This document shows positions 1 to 7,640 of a stretch of DNA of 29,181 nucleotides, piece by piece (the stretch's first letter is position 1; every line of letters starts with the position of its first letter). The notes under the pieces were generated by a model, which worked only from the letters and a program-made list of their open reading frames with translations, made no database searches and was not told the DNA's origin. The translations under genes were made by a program, and so were the position numbers. Source of the DNA: Microbacterium sp. Lineage in GTDB: Bacteria > Actinomycetota > Actinomycetes > Actinomycetales > Microbacteriaceae. The DNA lies in NCBI RefSeq assembly GCF_003248605.1, contig NZ_QFPF01000041.1:1-29181 (forward strand), given 5' to 3'.

Positions 1-201
1 GTTCATGCCCTGCTCGCCGACCTGGCTCACACAGCCCAGGATCACGTCGTCGATCTGCCGCGACTCGAGTCCGTTGCGCTCGAGGAGGGCGCGCAGGGTC
101 AAGGCGGCGAGATCGACGGGGTGTACGGCGCTGAGCGCTCCGCCGGGTTTGCCACGCCCCGAGGGGGTGCGGACGACGTCGACGATGACGGCTGATCGCA
201 T
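1..201 (-). CDS. Acetyl-CoA C-acyltransferase (thiolase), N-terminal part, cut by window edge
   Basis: The minus strand from the ATG at 201 reads MRSAVIVDVVRTPSGRGKPG and runs open to base 1 (67 codons). The V-R-T-P-x-G-R-x-G-G-x-L opening and the later ILGCVSQVGEQGMN segment, which would carry the nucleophilic Cys-type loop of degradative thiolases, are typical of the thiolase N-terminal domain. Such enzymes cleave 3-ketoacyl-CoA, or condense acyl-CoAs, in the cytoplasm during beta-oxidation. A TAGCCT box ends 6 nt before the ATG, so the gene probably has its own leaderless promoter and is not simply the last gene of the prp operon upstream. The exact substrate class cannot be told from 67 residues. 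Confidence 0.88.
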   Translation of the reverse strand, partial: MRSAVIVDVVRTPSGRGKPGGALSAVHPVDLAALTLRALLERNGLESRQIDDVILGCVSQVGEQGMN

Positions 202-207
202 GCGACC

Positions 208-213
208 AGGCTA
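208..213 (-). promoter_or_regulatory. -10 box of leaderless thiolase promoter
   Basis: TAGCCT on the minus strand, separated by 6 nt from the thiolase ATG. No Shine-Dalgarno sequence fits between them. The same arrangement recurs before several other genes of the window. Confidence 0.55.
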
Positions 214-236
214 CGCCGGGGTTGGCAGCTCAATAC

Positions 237-323
237 GGCGACGTCTGCACGAGCGGTGGGGCTGATGATGATTCGTGATGCAGGTGCGACCCTCCCACCC
301 GACTCGGTCGTGCACACGTCGCC
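237..323. repeat. Intergenic inverted repeat, 16-bp arms with one mismatch
   Basis: GGCGACGTCTGCACGA (237-252) is the reverse complement of 308-323 except at one position. The 55-nt centre contains further partly complementary runs (GGTGGG against CCCACCC), so the whole could form a long imperfect hairpin. It fills most of the gap between the prpC stop and the thiolase promoter. It could act as a terminator-like or mRNA 3'-end structure for the prp operon, but it lacks a U-run. Confidence 0.6.
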
Positions 324-333
324 CCGCAGGCCC

Positions 334-1455
334 TTACGCGCCGGGAACATGCCTCTCGTCGGGCCCGACGTACTCCGACAGCGGCCGGATCAGGGCGTTG
401 GATGCTGTCTGCTCCATGATGTGGGCCGTCCAGCCGGTCACCCGCGCGGCCACGAAGAGCGGCGTGAACATGTCGGTGTCGAACCCGATCAGCCGGTAGG
501 CCGGCCCCGACGGATAGTCCAGGTTCGGGTGGATGCCCTTGCGCGCGACGAAGTCCGCCTCGAGCGTGTCGTAGAGCGCCGCCATCTGGGCGGCCCCGTA
601 GTGCTCGACGAGCGTGTCGAGCGCGGCCTTCATGGTCGGCACGCGCGAGTCGCCGCTCTTGTAGACGCGGTGACCGAAGCCCATGATCTTGCGCTTGTTC
701 GCCAACGCGTCATCGAGCCAGGCCGACACGGCGCCGGCCTCGCCGATCTCGTCGAAGATGTGCATGACGGCCTCGTTCGCCCCGCCGTGCAACGGTCCCT
801 TGAGCGCCCCGATCGCGCCGACAACCGCCGAGTGGAGGTCGGCCATCGTCGAGGTGATCACGCGCGCGGTGAAGGTCGAGGCGTTGAACGAGTGCTCGGC
901 GTAGAGGATCATCGACACGTCGAAGGCGCGGGCGACCACCTCGTGCGGCTCCTCACCGAAGGTCATCCACAAGAAGTTCCGGGAGTAGTCGAGGTCGTCG
1001 CGCGGCTCGATCGCCTCCTTGCCCCAGCGGCGACGCTGGTCGTACGCGATTGCCGCGGGCAGCGCCGCGAACAGGCGCACGCTCTTGCGCTGATCGGCCT
1101 CCGGCGAGGAGTCGGATGCCTCGGCATCCCGTGCCCCGAGCACCGAGACGGCCGTGCGGACGACATCCATGGGATGCGCCGACAGCGGGGTCAGATCGAT
1201 CGCGGCGCGGACGGCGGGCTCGAGCGACCGATGCGCCCGCTCCTCGGCGCGGAAGGCCTCGAGCTGCTCCGCCGTCGGCAGCTCACCGTGCCAGAGCAAG
1301 TACGCGACCGCCTCGAAGGGCTGCGTCGCGGCGAGCTCCTGCACGGGATACCCCCGGTAGAGCAGGCTGTTCGTCTCGGGGTTGACCTTGCTGACGGCCG
1401 TCGTGTCGACGACGACACCGGCCAGGCCCTTCCTGATGTCGGTCGTTTCGGTCAT
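334..1455 (-). CDS. prpC: 2-methylcitrate synthase (citrate synthase family)
   Basis: A 373-residue protein starting MTETTDIRKGLAGVVVDTTA, the usual opening and length of bacterial 2-methylcitrate synthases. Citrate synthase active-site elements are visible: H188 in YAEHSFNAST, H223 in GPLHGGANE, H262 in GFGHRVYK and D313 in HPNLDYPSG. It condenses propionyl-CoA with oxaloacetate to 2-methylcitrate, the first step of the methylcitrate cycle. The ATG at 1455 has an AAGGGAG ribosome site upstream. It is the last gene of the gntR-prpD-prpB-prpC operon, but is separated from prpB by 137 nt containing a strong hairpin, unlike the overlapping joins earlier in the operon. A plain citrate synthase is the alternative; the prpB and prpD neighbours argue against it. 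Confidence 0.95.
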   Translation of the reverse strand: MTETTDIRKGLAGVVVDTTAVSKVNPETNSLLYRGYPVQELAATQPFEAVAYLLWHGELPTAEQLEAFRAEERAHRSLEPAVRAAIDLTPLSAHPMDVVRTAVSVLGARDAEASDSSPEADQRKSVRLFAALPAAIAYDQRRRWGKEAIEPRDDLDYSRNFLWMTFGEEPHEVVARAFDVSMILYAEHSFNASTFTARVITSTMADLHSAVVGAIGALKGPLHGGANEAVMHIFDEIGEAGAVSAWLDDALANKRKIMGFGHRVYKSGDSRVPTMKAALDTLVEHYGAAQMAALYDTLEADFVARKGIHPNLDYPSGPAYRLIGFDTDMFTPLFVAARVTGWTAHIMEQTASNALIRPLSEYVGPDERHVPGA

Positions 1456-1479
1456 GCCTGCTCCCTTGCTGGAGTTTTG

Positions 1480-1532
1480 ATGTCCCACTTTCTGTCGCTC
1501 TGGCGACGCCAAGGCGACAGAAAGTGGGACAT
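1480..1532. repeat. Perfect 19-bp palindromic hairpin between prpB and prpC
   Basis: The arms 1480-1498 (ATGTCCCACTTTCTGTCGC) and 1514-1532 are exact reverse complements. The 15-nt centre contains a second small palindrome, TGGCGACGCCA (1501-1511). The element lies inside the predicted prp transcript, its promoter-distal arm ending 24 nt before the prpC ATG. As RNA it would form a very stable hairpin. It may stabilise a processed mRNA end, reduce read-through into prpC, or be an interspersed repeat that landed here. There is no T-run after it, so it is not a standard intrinsic terminator. Confidence 0.85.
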
Positions 1533-1592
1533 GGGTACACACATCTACATGGTGGGGCGGTGCGTCTGGAGTCGGGTCGTGGCGTGCGGGCC

Positions 1593-2492
1593 TCAGCGCC
1601 GTACCTCGAAGTCGAAGACGTTCTGATCGAACCGGCCGTAGCCGGCGTAGTCGATGAGGTCGTACAGGTCGGCACGGTGCTGCATCTGTCCCAGCGTGCC
1701 CGAGAGATGGCCCTGGGCCAAGAGCTCGTCGAGGCCGCGTTCGGCCGCCCCCATCGCCAGGCGCAGCAGCGACACCGGCCAGATCACGATGTTGACCCCG
1801 ACGTCCCGCAGCTGATCGACCGAGAACAGCTCGCTCTTGCCGAACTCCGTCATGTTGGCGAGCATCGGCACGTCGATCGCGGCGCGCATCGCGGCGAACT
1901 CCTCGAGCGAGCGCATCGCCTCGGGGAAGATCGCATCGGCCCCGGCGTCGACGAGCGCCCGCGCACGATCGGTGGCGGCATCCATGCCCTCGACGGCACG
2001 GATGTCGGTGCGCGCCATGATGAGCAGGTTCGGGTCTCTGCGGGCCTCGACGGCGGCTCGCACGCGTTTGAGGGCGGTCGACTCGTCGACCACGGCCTTG
2101 CCGTCGAGGTGGCCGCAGCGCTTGGGGTTCACCTGGTCCTCGATGTGCAGGCCCGACAGCCCCGCATCCTCGAGCACCTGCACGGTGCGGGCGACGTTCA
2201 TCGGCTCGCCGAACCCCGTATCGGCGTCGATGAGCGCGGGCAGCTCGGTCATCGCCGCGATCTGCGCGCCGCGTGCAGCGACCTCGGTGAGGGTGGTGAG
2301 CCCGATGTCGGGCAGGCCCAGGTCGGCCGAAAGCACCGCGCCCGAGATGTAGACCCCCTCGAAACCCTTGCGCTCGATCAGCCGCGCCGACAGCGGATTG
2401 AACGCGCCGGGCAGCCGCAGCAGTTCGCCCGATACGAGCCGCTCGCGAAAGAGCCGGCGCTTCTCGGATGCCGGGGTCTGCGCGTACAGCAT
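1593..2492 (-). CDS. prpB: Methylisocitrate lyase
   Basis: A 299-residue protein of the isocitrate lyase/PEP mutase family. Visible family signatures are LPALIDADTGFG (D89 and D91, metal-binding region), HIEDQ at about 117-121 and the KRCGH catalytic loop at 124-128 with the active-site Cys. It splits 2-methylisocitrate into pyruvate and succinate, the last step of the methylcitrate cycle. The length matches PrpB and is much shorter than true isocitrate lyases. Its ATG shares one base with the prpD stop (TGATG), which implies translational coupling. No ribosome site beyond the prpD coding end is obvious. Confidence 0.95.
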   Translation of the reverse strand: MLYAQTPASEKRRLFRERLVSGELLRLPGAFNPLSARLIERKGFEGVYISGAVLSADLGLPDIGLTTLTEVAARGAQIAAMTELPALIDADTGFGEPMNVARTVQVLEDAGLSGLHIEDQVNPKRCGHLDGKAVVDESTALKRVRAAVEARRDPNLLIMARTDIRAVEGMDAATDRARALVDAGADAIFPEAMRSLEEFAAMRAAIDVPMLANMTEFGKSELFSVDQLRDVGVNIVIWPVSLLRLAMGAAERGLDELLAQGHLSGTLGQMQHRADLYDLIDYAGYGRFDQNVFDFEVRR

Positions 2493-4018
2493 CAGAACAG
2501 GCCCTTGGGGGCAGGTGCCGCAGCCAGCACGCCGGGCTTCGCGGTGATCGTGAGCTGCGCGAGCTCCTCAGCCGACAGCTCCGGCAGCCGCTCGGTGAGC
2601 GCCACGAAGCGGTCGATCTCGGCGGGCTCGAGCACGGGCTCTGCCAGCAGGCGGAACTTCGCGATGTAGTCCGCTCGCGCGAACGGCCGCGCACCCAGCG
2701 GATGCGCATCGGCGACGGCGATCTCGTCCTCGATCACGGCGCCGTCGGTCAGCGTGATGACCACGCGTCCCCCGAACGCCTTCTCGGCCGGGTCGGTCGA
2801 GTGATAGCGGCGCGTCCACTCCTGATCCTCCGCCGTCGTGATCCTGCGCCAGAGCGCGACGGTGTCGGGGCGGCCCGCACGCTCCGGCGTGTAGGAGTCG
2901 ACGTGGTGCCACCCGCCGTCCTGCAGCGCGACGGCGAAGATGTACGGGATCGAGTGGTCGAGCGTCTCACGGGATGCCGTCGGATCGTACTTCTGCGGAT
3001 CATTCGCGCCCGAGCCGATCACGACGTGGGTGTGGTGCGAGGTGTGCAGCACGATCGAGGCGACCTTCGCCGGGTCGACGATCGCGGGGTGCCGGCCGTG
3101 CAGCCTGCGCGCGAGGTCGATCCACGCCTGCGCCTGATACTCGGCCGAATGCTCCTTCGTGTAGGAATCCAGAATCGCCCGCTTGGTCTCCCCCGGCCCC
3201 GGAAGCGGCACCTCGTACGCGGCATCGGGTCCATCCAGCATCCACGCGATGACACCGTCCTCGCCCTCGTAGATCGGCGCGGGCGAGGTCTCGCCGCGCA
3301 TCGCCCGGTCGACGGCCTCGACCGCCATCTTGCCGGCGAACGCGGGGGCGTGCGCCTTCCACGTCGAGATCTCGCCCTTGCGCGACTGCCGCGTCGCGGT
3401 GGTCGTGTGCAGCGCCTGCCCGACAGCCTGGTAGACGGTCTCGGTGTCGAGGCCCAGCAGGGTGCCGACGCCCGCAGCCGCCGAAGGGCCGAGGTGCGCG
3501 ACGTGGTCGATCTTGTGCTTGTGCAGGCAGATCGCGCGCACGAGGTCGATCTGGATCTCGTACCCGGTCGCGAGCGCCCGCACGAGCGCCGCGCCGTCGG
3601 CGCCGACGTGCTGCGCGACCGCGACGATCGGCGGGATGTTGTCGCCCGGGTGCGAGTAGTCCGCCGCGAGGAAGGTGTCGTGGTAATCGAGTTCGCGCAC
3701 CGCGACGCCGTTCGCCCAGGCTGCCCACTCGGGCGACGTCCGCCGCCCGGGGTCGACGCCGAACACCGTCGCGCCGCGCCCGCCGATCGAGACGGGGTGA
3801 TCGAGCGCCTGTGCCCGTGCCGCCGAGACGGGCGCGCGCGTGAGGGATGCCGCGGCCACGGCCGCGTTGTCGATGACTCGGTTGATGATCATGTCGACGA
3901 CATCGGGCTCGACATCCACGGGATCGGTGGCGACCTCGGCGATGCGCCACGCGAGCTGGCCCTCGCGCGGCAGGTACTCGTCGCTGCGGTGCACGCGCAG
4001 GTGGTGGCTGATGGTCAT
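2492..4018 (-). CDS. prpD: 2-methylcitrate dehydratase, MmgE/PrpD family
   Basis: A 508-residue protein starting [20 protein letters not shown]. It matches the MmgE/PrpD fold, including the [22 protein letters not shown] stretch where the family keeps catalytic and substrate-binding residues, and the later [17 protein letters not shown] and [20 protein letters not shown] segments. It dehydrates 2-methylcitrate to 2-methyl-cis-aconitate, which a general aconitase not present here would rehydrate. The start codon overlaps the gntR stop by 4 nt (ATGA). The order prpD-prpB-prpC is that of corynebacterial prpDBC clusters. The length is close to PrpD of other actinobacteria. Confidence 0.94.
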   Translation of the reverse strand: MTISHHLRVHRSDEYLPREGQLAWRIAEVATDPVDVEPDVVDMIINRVIDNAAVAAASLTRAPVSAARAQALDHPVSIGGRGATVFGVDPGRRTSPEWAAWANGVAVRELDYHDTFLAADYSHPGDNIPPIVAVAQHVGADGAALVRALATGYEIQIDLVRAICLHKHKIDHVAHLGPSAAAGVGTLLGLDTETVYQAVGQALHTTTATRQSRKGEISTWKAHAPAFAGKMAVEAVDRAMRGETSPAPIYEGEDGVIAWMLDGPDAAYEVPLPGPGETKRAILDSYTKEHSAEYQAQAWIDLARRLHGRHPAIVDPAKVASIVLHTSHHTHVVIGSGANDPQKYDPTASRETLDHSIPYIFAVALQDGGWHHVDSYTPERAGRPDTVALWRRITTAEDQEWTRRYHSTDPAEKAFGGRVVITLTDGAVIEDEIAVADAHPLGARPFARADYIAKFRLLAEPVLEPAEIDRFVALTERLPELSAEELAQLTITAKPGVLAAAPAPKGLF

Positions 4019-4659
4019 GGGGTTCCTTCCGCGAGGGAGACGAGGATGCTCTCGAGAGCGTTGTGCAGGTGCACATGCGTGGCGTGGGCGGCGAGGTCGC
4101 CGTCGCGTCGTGCGAGTGCGTGGGCGATGAGCCGGTGCTCCCCGACCGACGCGGCGAGCCGCTCGGGTTTGTCGCGGGCCAGCCGGCGCACGCGGACGAG
4201 GTGGGTGCGCACGGTGCGCAGCGCCTGGGCGAGGTAGTCGTTGGCGACCGCGGCGTCGACCGCGGCGTCGAAGCGCGCGATGAGCGCGTAGTACGCGTCG
4301 TGGGCCGTCGCACCCTCGAGCGCGCCGGCCGCGGTGGTGAACTCCCACTCGAGCACGGCGAACGCGTCGGCATCGCCGCGCTGCGCCGCGATGCGGGCGG
4401 CGGTCTCTTCGAGGGCGCGGCGCACCTCGAACAGGGCGCGGATGTCGTCGGCATCGATCGCCGTGACGACGGTGACCCGCGGAGACTGCTGCACGACGAG
4501 CCCGTCGGCGGCGAGCCTGCTCAGCGCCGCGCGCAGCGGCGTGCGGCTCACCCCGAGCCGGGCGGACTGCTCGGTCTCGGCCAGCACGGCGCCGGCGGGC
4601 AGGGCCCCGCTCTGGATCTCGTCGAGGAGGGAGCGGTAGGCGCGATCGCTCTGGCGCAC
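4015..4659 (-). CDS. GntR-family (FCD-domain) regulator of the prp operon
   Basis: A 214-residue protein with an N-terminal winged helix (about 5-65; [20 protein letters not shown] is the HTH), followed by an all-helical FCD ligand domain. The FCD domain carries histidines expected to bind metal or effector (GEHRLIAHA and the H-rich HATHVHLH segment near the C terminus). The start is taken as GTG at 4659 because the protein then begins directly with the wHTH; a GAAGGGGG ribosome site lies just upstream. An ATG one frame over at the same place does not give the protein. It is the first gene of the operon and overlaps prpD by 4 nt. It most likely represses or activates prpDBC and itself by binding the TGTATACA palindrome 29 nt upstream, with an intermediate such as methylcitrate or propionyl-CoA as a possible effector; that effector is a guess. 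Confidence 0.85.
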   Translation of the reverse strand: MRQSDRAYRSLLDEIQSGALPAGAVLAETEQSARLGVSRTPLRAALSRLAADGLVVQQSPRVTVVTAIDADDIRALFEVRRALEETAARIAAQRGDADAFAVLEWEFTTAAGALEGATAHDAYYALIARFDAAVDAAVANDYLAQALRTVRTHLVRVRRLARDKPERLAASVGEHRLIAHALARRDGDLAAHATHVHLHNALESILVSLAEGTP

Positions 4660-4687
4660 AGCATCCCCCTTCGCATCACCGACACCG

Positions 4688-4701
4688 TTATGTATACATA
4701 A
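4688..4701. promoter_or_regulatory. Probable GntR operator, perfect 14-bp palindrome
   Basis: TTATGTATACATAA is a perfect palindrome in an otherwise GC-rich region, 29 nt upstream of the gntR start. Its core TGTATACA fits the T-x-G-T-(N)-A-C-x-A consensus known for FadR-type GntR regulators with FCD domains. It lies where the prp promoter should be, so binding would probably compete with RNA polymerase (autorepression). It is 97 nt from the divergent ABC exporter gene, so control of that gene is less likely. Confidence 0.8.
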
Positions 4702-4785
4702 TGACAGATCCCTCCGCCGCGCGGCGATCTTCGCGCCTTGAACGCATACACATCGCGCCCTCTACCGCGCGCCGCGCCCCGGGCG

Positions 4786-4791
4786 TAGCCT
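4786..4791 (+). promoter_or_regulatory. -10 box of leaderless promoter of the ABC exporter operon
   Basis: TAGCCT with a 7-nt spacer to the ATG at 4799. No ribosome site is present, so transcription probably starts at or next to the start codon. Confidence 0.55.
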
Positions 4792-4798
4792 GCCCGGC

Positions 4799-5752
4799 AT
4801 GACCAGTGTCATCCTCACGCGCGCCCTCGAGAAGCGCTACGGCCGCACGCGCGCCCTCGACGGCCTCGACCTCGACGTCGCCACCGGCGAGGTGCACGGC
4901 TTTCTGGGGCCCAACGGCGCGGGCAAGTCGACGACGATCCGCGTGCTGCTGGGTCTTGCGCGGGCGTCGGGCGGAACAGCATCCGTCTTCGGCGCCGACC
5001 CCTGGCGCCGCGCGGTCGACCTGCACCGGCGCATCGCATACGTTCCCGGCGACGTGAGCCTGTGGCCGAACCTCACCGGGGGCGAGGCGATCGACCTGCT
5101 CGCGCGGCTGCGGGGTGCGCACCGCGGGGATGCCGCGTATACGGCCGAGAAGACACGGCTGCTCGAGGCGTTCACCCTGGACCCGCGCAAGAAGGGGCGC
5201 GCGTACTCGAAGGGCAACCGACAGAAGGTGGCGCTCGTCGCCGCGTTCGCCGTGCCCGCCGACCTGTACATCCTCGACGAGCCGACGAGCGGCCTCGATC
5301 CGCTCATGTCGGTGGTGTTCCATCGCGAGCTCGCGCGGGCGCGTGATGCCGGAGCGACGGCGCTGCTGTCGAGCCATGTGCTCTCGGAGGTCGAGCAGCT
5401 CTGCGATCGCGTCAGCATCATCCGCGCGGGGCGCGTCGTCGAATCGGGCACACTCGAGCAGCTGCGGCACCTGACCCGCACACAGGTGTCGTTCGACGAC
5501 GACGGCGGGGATGCTGCCGGTCTCGCCCGCATCGCGGGCGTGCACGGTGTGCGCTCGGTGCACGGCAGGGTCACGCTCGCGGTCGACAGCGATCGGGTGA
5601 CGCTCGTGCTCCCCGACCTGGCGCGCCGCGATGTGCGCGGGCTGCGGATCGAGCCGCCCTCGCTCGAGGAGCTGTTCCTGCGCCACTACGGCGACGATCT
5701 CGATGCGGGGGCGGGGGCGGCCACGGGAGCCGGCACGGGGGCGGCGCCGTGA
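4799..5752 (+). CDS. ABC exporter ATP-binding protein (tetronasin/polyketide-antibiotic type)
   Basis: A 317-residue ATPase: Walker A GPNGAGKST (37-45), an unusual but family-typical signature YSKGNRQKV (136-144) instead of LSGGQ, Walker B LYILDEPTSGLDP (from 156), and the H-loop LLSSHVL. The C-terminal third is the extension that usually couples this ATPase type to its permease. It ends in an Ala/Gly-rich tail. The SKGNRQKV signature and the 12-helix partner encoded next match the ABC exporters annotated for tetronasin and other polyketide antibiotics in actinobacteria. The permease GTG overlaps the stop (GTGA). The real substrate is unknown; an export role is inferred from the absence of a binding protein. 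Confidence 0.92.
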   Translation: MTSVILTRALEKRYGRTRALDGLDLDVATGEVHGFLGPNGAGKSTTIRVLLGLARASGGTASVFGADPWRRAVDLHRRIAYVPGDVSLWPNLTGGEAIDLLARLRGAHRGDAAYTAEKTRLLEAFTLDPRKKGRAYSKGNRQKVALVAAFAVPADLYILDEPTSGLDPLMSVVFHRELARARDAGATALLSSHVLSEVEQLCDRVSIIRAGRVVESGTLEQLRHLTRTQVSFDDDGGDAAGLARIAGVHGVRSVHGRVTLAVDSDRVTLVLPDLARRDVRGLRIEPPSLEELFLRHYGDDLDAGAGAATGAGTGAAP

Positions 5753-7368
5753 CCGCCATCGCGCCCCTGCTGCGGCAGCGTCTGCGGCGCGACGCCCTGC
5801 AGCTGATCCTGTGGATCGGCACGATCACGGCGCTCACGTTCGGTGCGTTCGCGGGCATCGCCGACACCTTCGGCACCGAGCAGGAGCGCGCGGGGCTGGT
5901 CGCCGTCGCACTCGCGAACCCCGTCATCCTCGTCTTCCGCGGGCTGCCCTCGGGCACTGGCGAGGGGGCGTTCCTGATCTTCCTGATCCTGCCCTTCCTG
6001 ATCCTCCTGGTGGCGTTCATGGCGTCCTTCCTCGCCGTGCGCCACACCCGGGCAGATGAGGAGACCGGCCGCACCGAGCTGGTCGGTGCGACCCCCGCGG
6101 GTCGGTGGGCGCCGTTCTGGGCGACCATCGCGCACGGCACGCTCGCGTGCGTCGCGGCCGGTGCGGTCGCCGCGGTCGCCCTCGTCGCATCGGGGCAGGA
6201 CGCCGCGGGATCCGCGCTCGCCGGCGCCGCCCTCGCCGGATCGGGCGTCGTTTTCCTCGGCGTCGGCCTCCTCGCGGCGCAGCTCGTGCGTTCGGCGCGG
6301 GCGGCCAACTCGATCGCGGTGCTCATCATCGTCGGATCCTTCGTCCTCGCCGGCGTCGGCAACGCGCTCGGCACCCCGAGCGATGACCTCACCCGCATGG
6401 AGAGTTCGTGGCTCGCCTGGCTCTCGCCCTTCGCCTGGGCCGAGAACGTCCGGCCTCTCAGCGACGACGACCCGCTCCCGCTGCTGCTGTGCACGGGCGC
6501 GTTCGTCGTGTTCGCCGCCGCCGCGGCGCTCATCCAGGCCCGGCGCGACATCGGCGAGGGTGCCCTGCCCGAGCGAGCAGGGCGCGCGAACGCGGGACGG
6601 ACGCTGTCGTCGACCCCCGGGCTGGTGTGGCGCCTGAGCGCCGGATCGATCCTCGCGTGGGCGCTCGGTGCCACCGTCGTGGGCGCTCTCTCCGCCACCC
6701 TCGGTGGCCTCGTCGAGCAGGTCGGCACCGACAACCCGCAGATCGCCGCGATCCTCGAACGTCTGGCGGCGGAGGGATCCATGGATCAGGGCGTGCTCGT
6801 CACCTTCTTCGTGATGGTCGGGGTGCTCGCGGCGTGTTTCGGCGTGCAAACGATCATGCGCGCGCGGCAGGAGGAGACCCACGGCACCGCCGAGCCCACC
6901 CTGGCCACCCCGCTCGCCCGTGCGGCCTGGCTCGGTGCGTTCCTCCTCGTCGCGGTCGTCGGCATCCTCGTGATCTGCGCGGCCGCTGTCGGGGCCGCGG
7001 CGCTGGCGATCACCGCGACAGCGGGCGAACCGAGCCTGGCCACCGATGCGGTCGTGGTCGGCGCGGGACAGGCGGTGGCAGCATCCGTCTTCGTCGCCGC
7101 CGCCGCGGTCGTGTTCGTGCTCGTGCCGCGTGCGACGATCCCCCTCGGCTGGGGCATCGTCATCGCCGCCGCGGCGCTCGCTCTGTTCGGCACGATCTTC
7201 GGCCTGCCCACCGAGATCATCGCGATCTCCCCGTTCGCCGCGACGCCCGTGCCGGCACCCGACGCCGTCGACCCGAACGGGCTGTGGTGGATGCTGCCCT
7301 CCGCGGCCGCGGGAGCCGCAGCATCCCTCGCCCTGATGCGCCGCCGCGAGCTCGCGACCGGCGGCTGA
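5749..7368 (+). CDS. ABC exporter permease, two-half 12-helix type
   Basis: A 539-residue, very hydrophobic protein starting at GTG (MTAIAPLLRQRLRRDALQL), overlapping the ATPase gene by 4 nt. The sequence shows two similar halves, each beginning with a helix followed by a periplasmic loop (FAGIADTFGTEQERAGL in the first half, GGLVEQVGTDNPQIAAILER in the second) and a cytoplasmic segment containing R-x-E-E-T-x-G (RADEETGRTELVGATP and RQEETHGTAEPTLATP). This internal duplication is characteristic of the tetronasin-type exporter permeases and suggests about 12 membrane helices. Together with the upstream ATPase it would form a complete efflux pump. Substrate unknown. Confidence 0.9.
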   Translation: MTAIAPLLRQRLRRDALQLILWIGTITALTFGAFAGIADTFGTEQERAGLVAVALANPVILVFRGLPSGTGEGAFLIFLILPFLILLVAFMASFLAVRHTRADEETGRTELVGATPAGRWAPFWATIAHGTLACVAAGAVAAVALVASGQDAAGSALAGAALAGSGVVFLGVGLLAAQLVRSARAANSIAVLIIVGSFVLAGVGNALGTPSDDLTRMESSWLAWLSPFAWAENVRPLSDDDPLPLLLCTGAFVVFAAAAALIQARRDIGEGALPERAGRANAGRTLSSTPGLVWRLSAGSILAWALGATVVGALSATLGGLVEQVGTDNPQIAAILERLAAEGSMDQGVLVTFFVMVGVLAACFGVQTIMRARQEETHGTAEPTLATPLARAAWLGAFLLVAVVGILVICAAAVGAAALAITATAGEPSLATDAVVVGAGQAVAASVFVAAAAVVFVLVPRATIPLGWGIVIAAAALALFGTIFGLPTEIIAISPFAATPVPAPDAVDPNGLWWMLPSAAAGAAASLALMRRRELATGG

Positions 7369-7385
7369 CGGCGGGCCCGCGGCCC

Positions 7386-7440
7386 GGCGCCGTGCGGCCG
7401 GCGCCGTGCGCCCGGCGCCGGTGCCCGGCGCCGGGCGCCC
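7386..7440. repeat. GC-rich 14-bp tandem repeat, four copies
   Basis: GGCGCCG recurs at 7386, 7400, 7414 and 7427, giving units GGCGCCGTGCGGCC, GGCGCCGTGCGCCC, a 13-bp GGCGCCGGTGCCC and GGCGCCGGGCGCCC. It starts 17 nt after the permease stop and directly abuts the left arm of the palindrome at 7443. No coding sense in either direction. Confidence 0.8.
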
Positions 7441-7442
7441 GG

Positions 7443-7509
7443 CGAACCCACATTTTTGCAGCGAAACCCCATCCGACGCGTGGTGGCTCGCTGCAAAAAT
7501 GTGGGTTCG
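7443..7509. repeat. Perfect 22-bp palindromic element between convergent genes
   Basis: The arms 7443-7464 (beginning CGAACCCACATTTTTGCAGC) and 7488-7509 are exact reverse complements around a 23-nt centre. The arms contain a run of five A/T pairs, uncommon here. The element sits between the convergent exporter permease and AarF-type genes and would form the same hairpin in either transcript, so it could serve as a two-way transcription end. It lacks the terminal U-run of intrinsic terminators. The arm resembles that of the 1480-1532 element (CCCAC, then a T-rich run, then G and GCG). Confidence 0.85.
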
Positions 7510-7516
7510 ACCCGGT

Positions 7517-7580
7517 GGGCGCCGCCGGGACGGGGCGCCGCCGGGACGGGGCGCCGCCGGGACGGCGCGCCGCCGGGACG
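7517..7580. repeat. 16-bp tandem repeat, four copies
   Basis: GGGCGCCGCCGGGACG is repeated at 7517, 7533 and 7549 exactly, and at 7565 with one change (G to C at the second base). A further degenerate copy may follow. It begins 7 nt after the right arm of the 7443-7509 palindrome. It is non-coding; period 16 is not a multiple of three and no gene frame crosses it. Confidence 0.88.
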
Positions 7581-7640
7581 GGGCCCCCCGGGGCGGCGGC
7601 CGGGGCGAGGCCCGACCCACGTGGACGCCCCGCCCCGGCG

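Noticed and set aside
1..201. Thiolase as the last gene of the prp operon
   Set aside because: A separate -10 box and a 132-nt gap with an inverted repeat favour its own transcription, although read-through cannot be excluded.
256..1626. Long plus-strand open frame opposite prpC and similar long frames opposite other genes (for example 14157-16118, 21678-24026)
   Set aside because: They are Arg/Ala/Gly-rich mirror frames expected in high-GC DNA, have no domain, and lie antisense to well-supported genes.
4799..7368. ABC pair as a propionate transporter of the prp operon
   Set aside because: It is divergent, has its own promoter, is of exporter type and lacks a binding protein.
7443..7509. 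Palindrome as a standard Rho-independent terminator
   Set aside because: No T-run follows the stem on either strand; the A/T run is inside the stem.
7386..7580. CRISPR array
   Set aside because: The units are 14 or 16 bp, directly adjacent and without unique spacers, and no cas genes are present.
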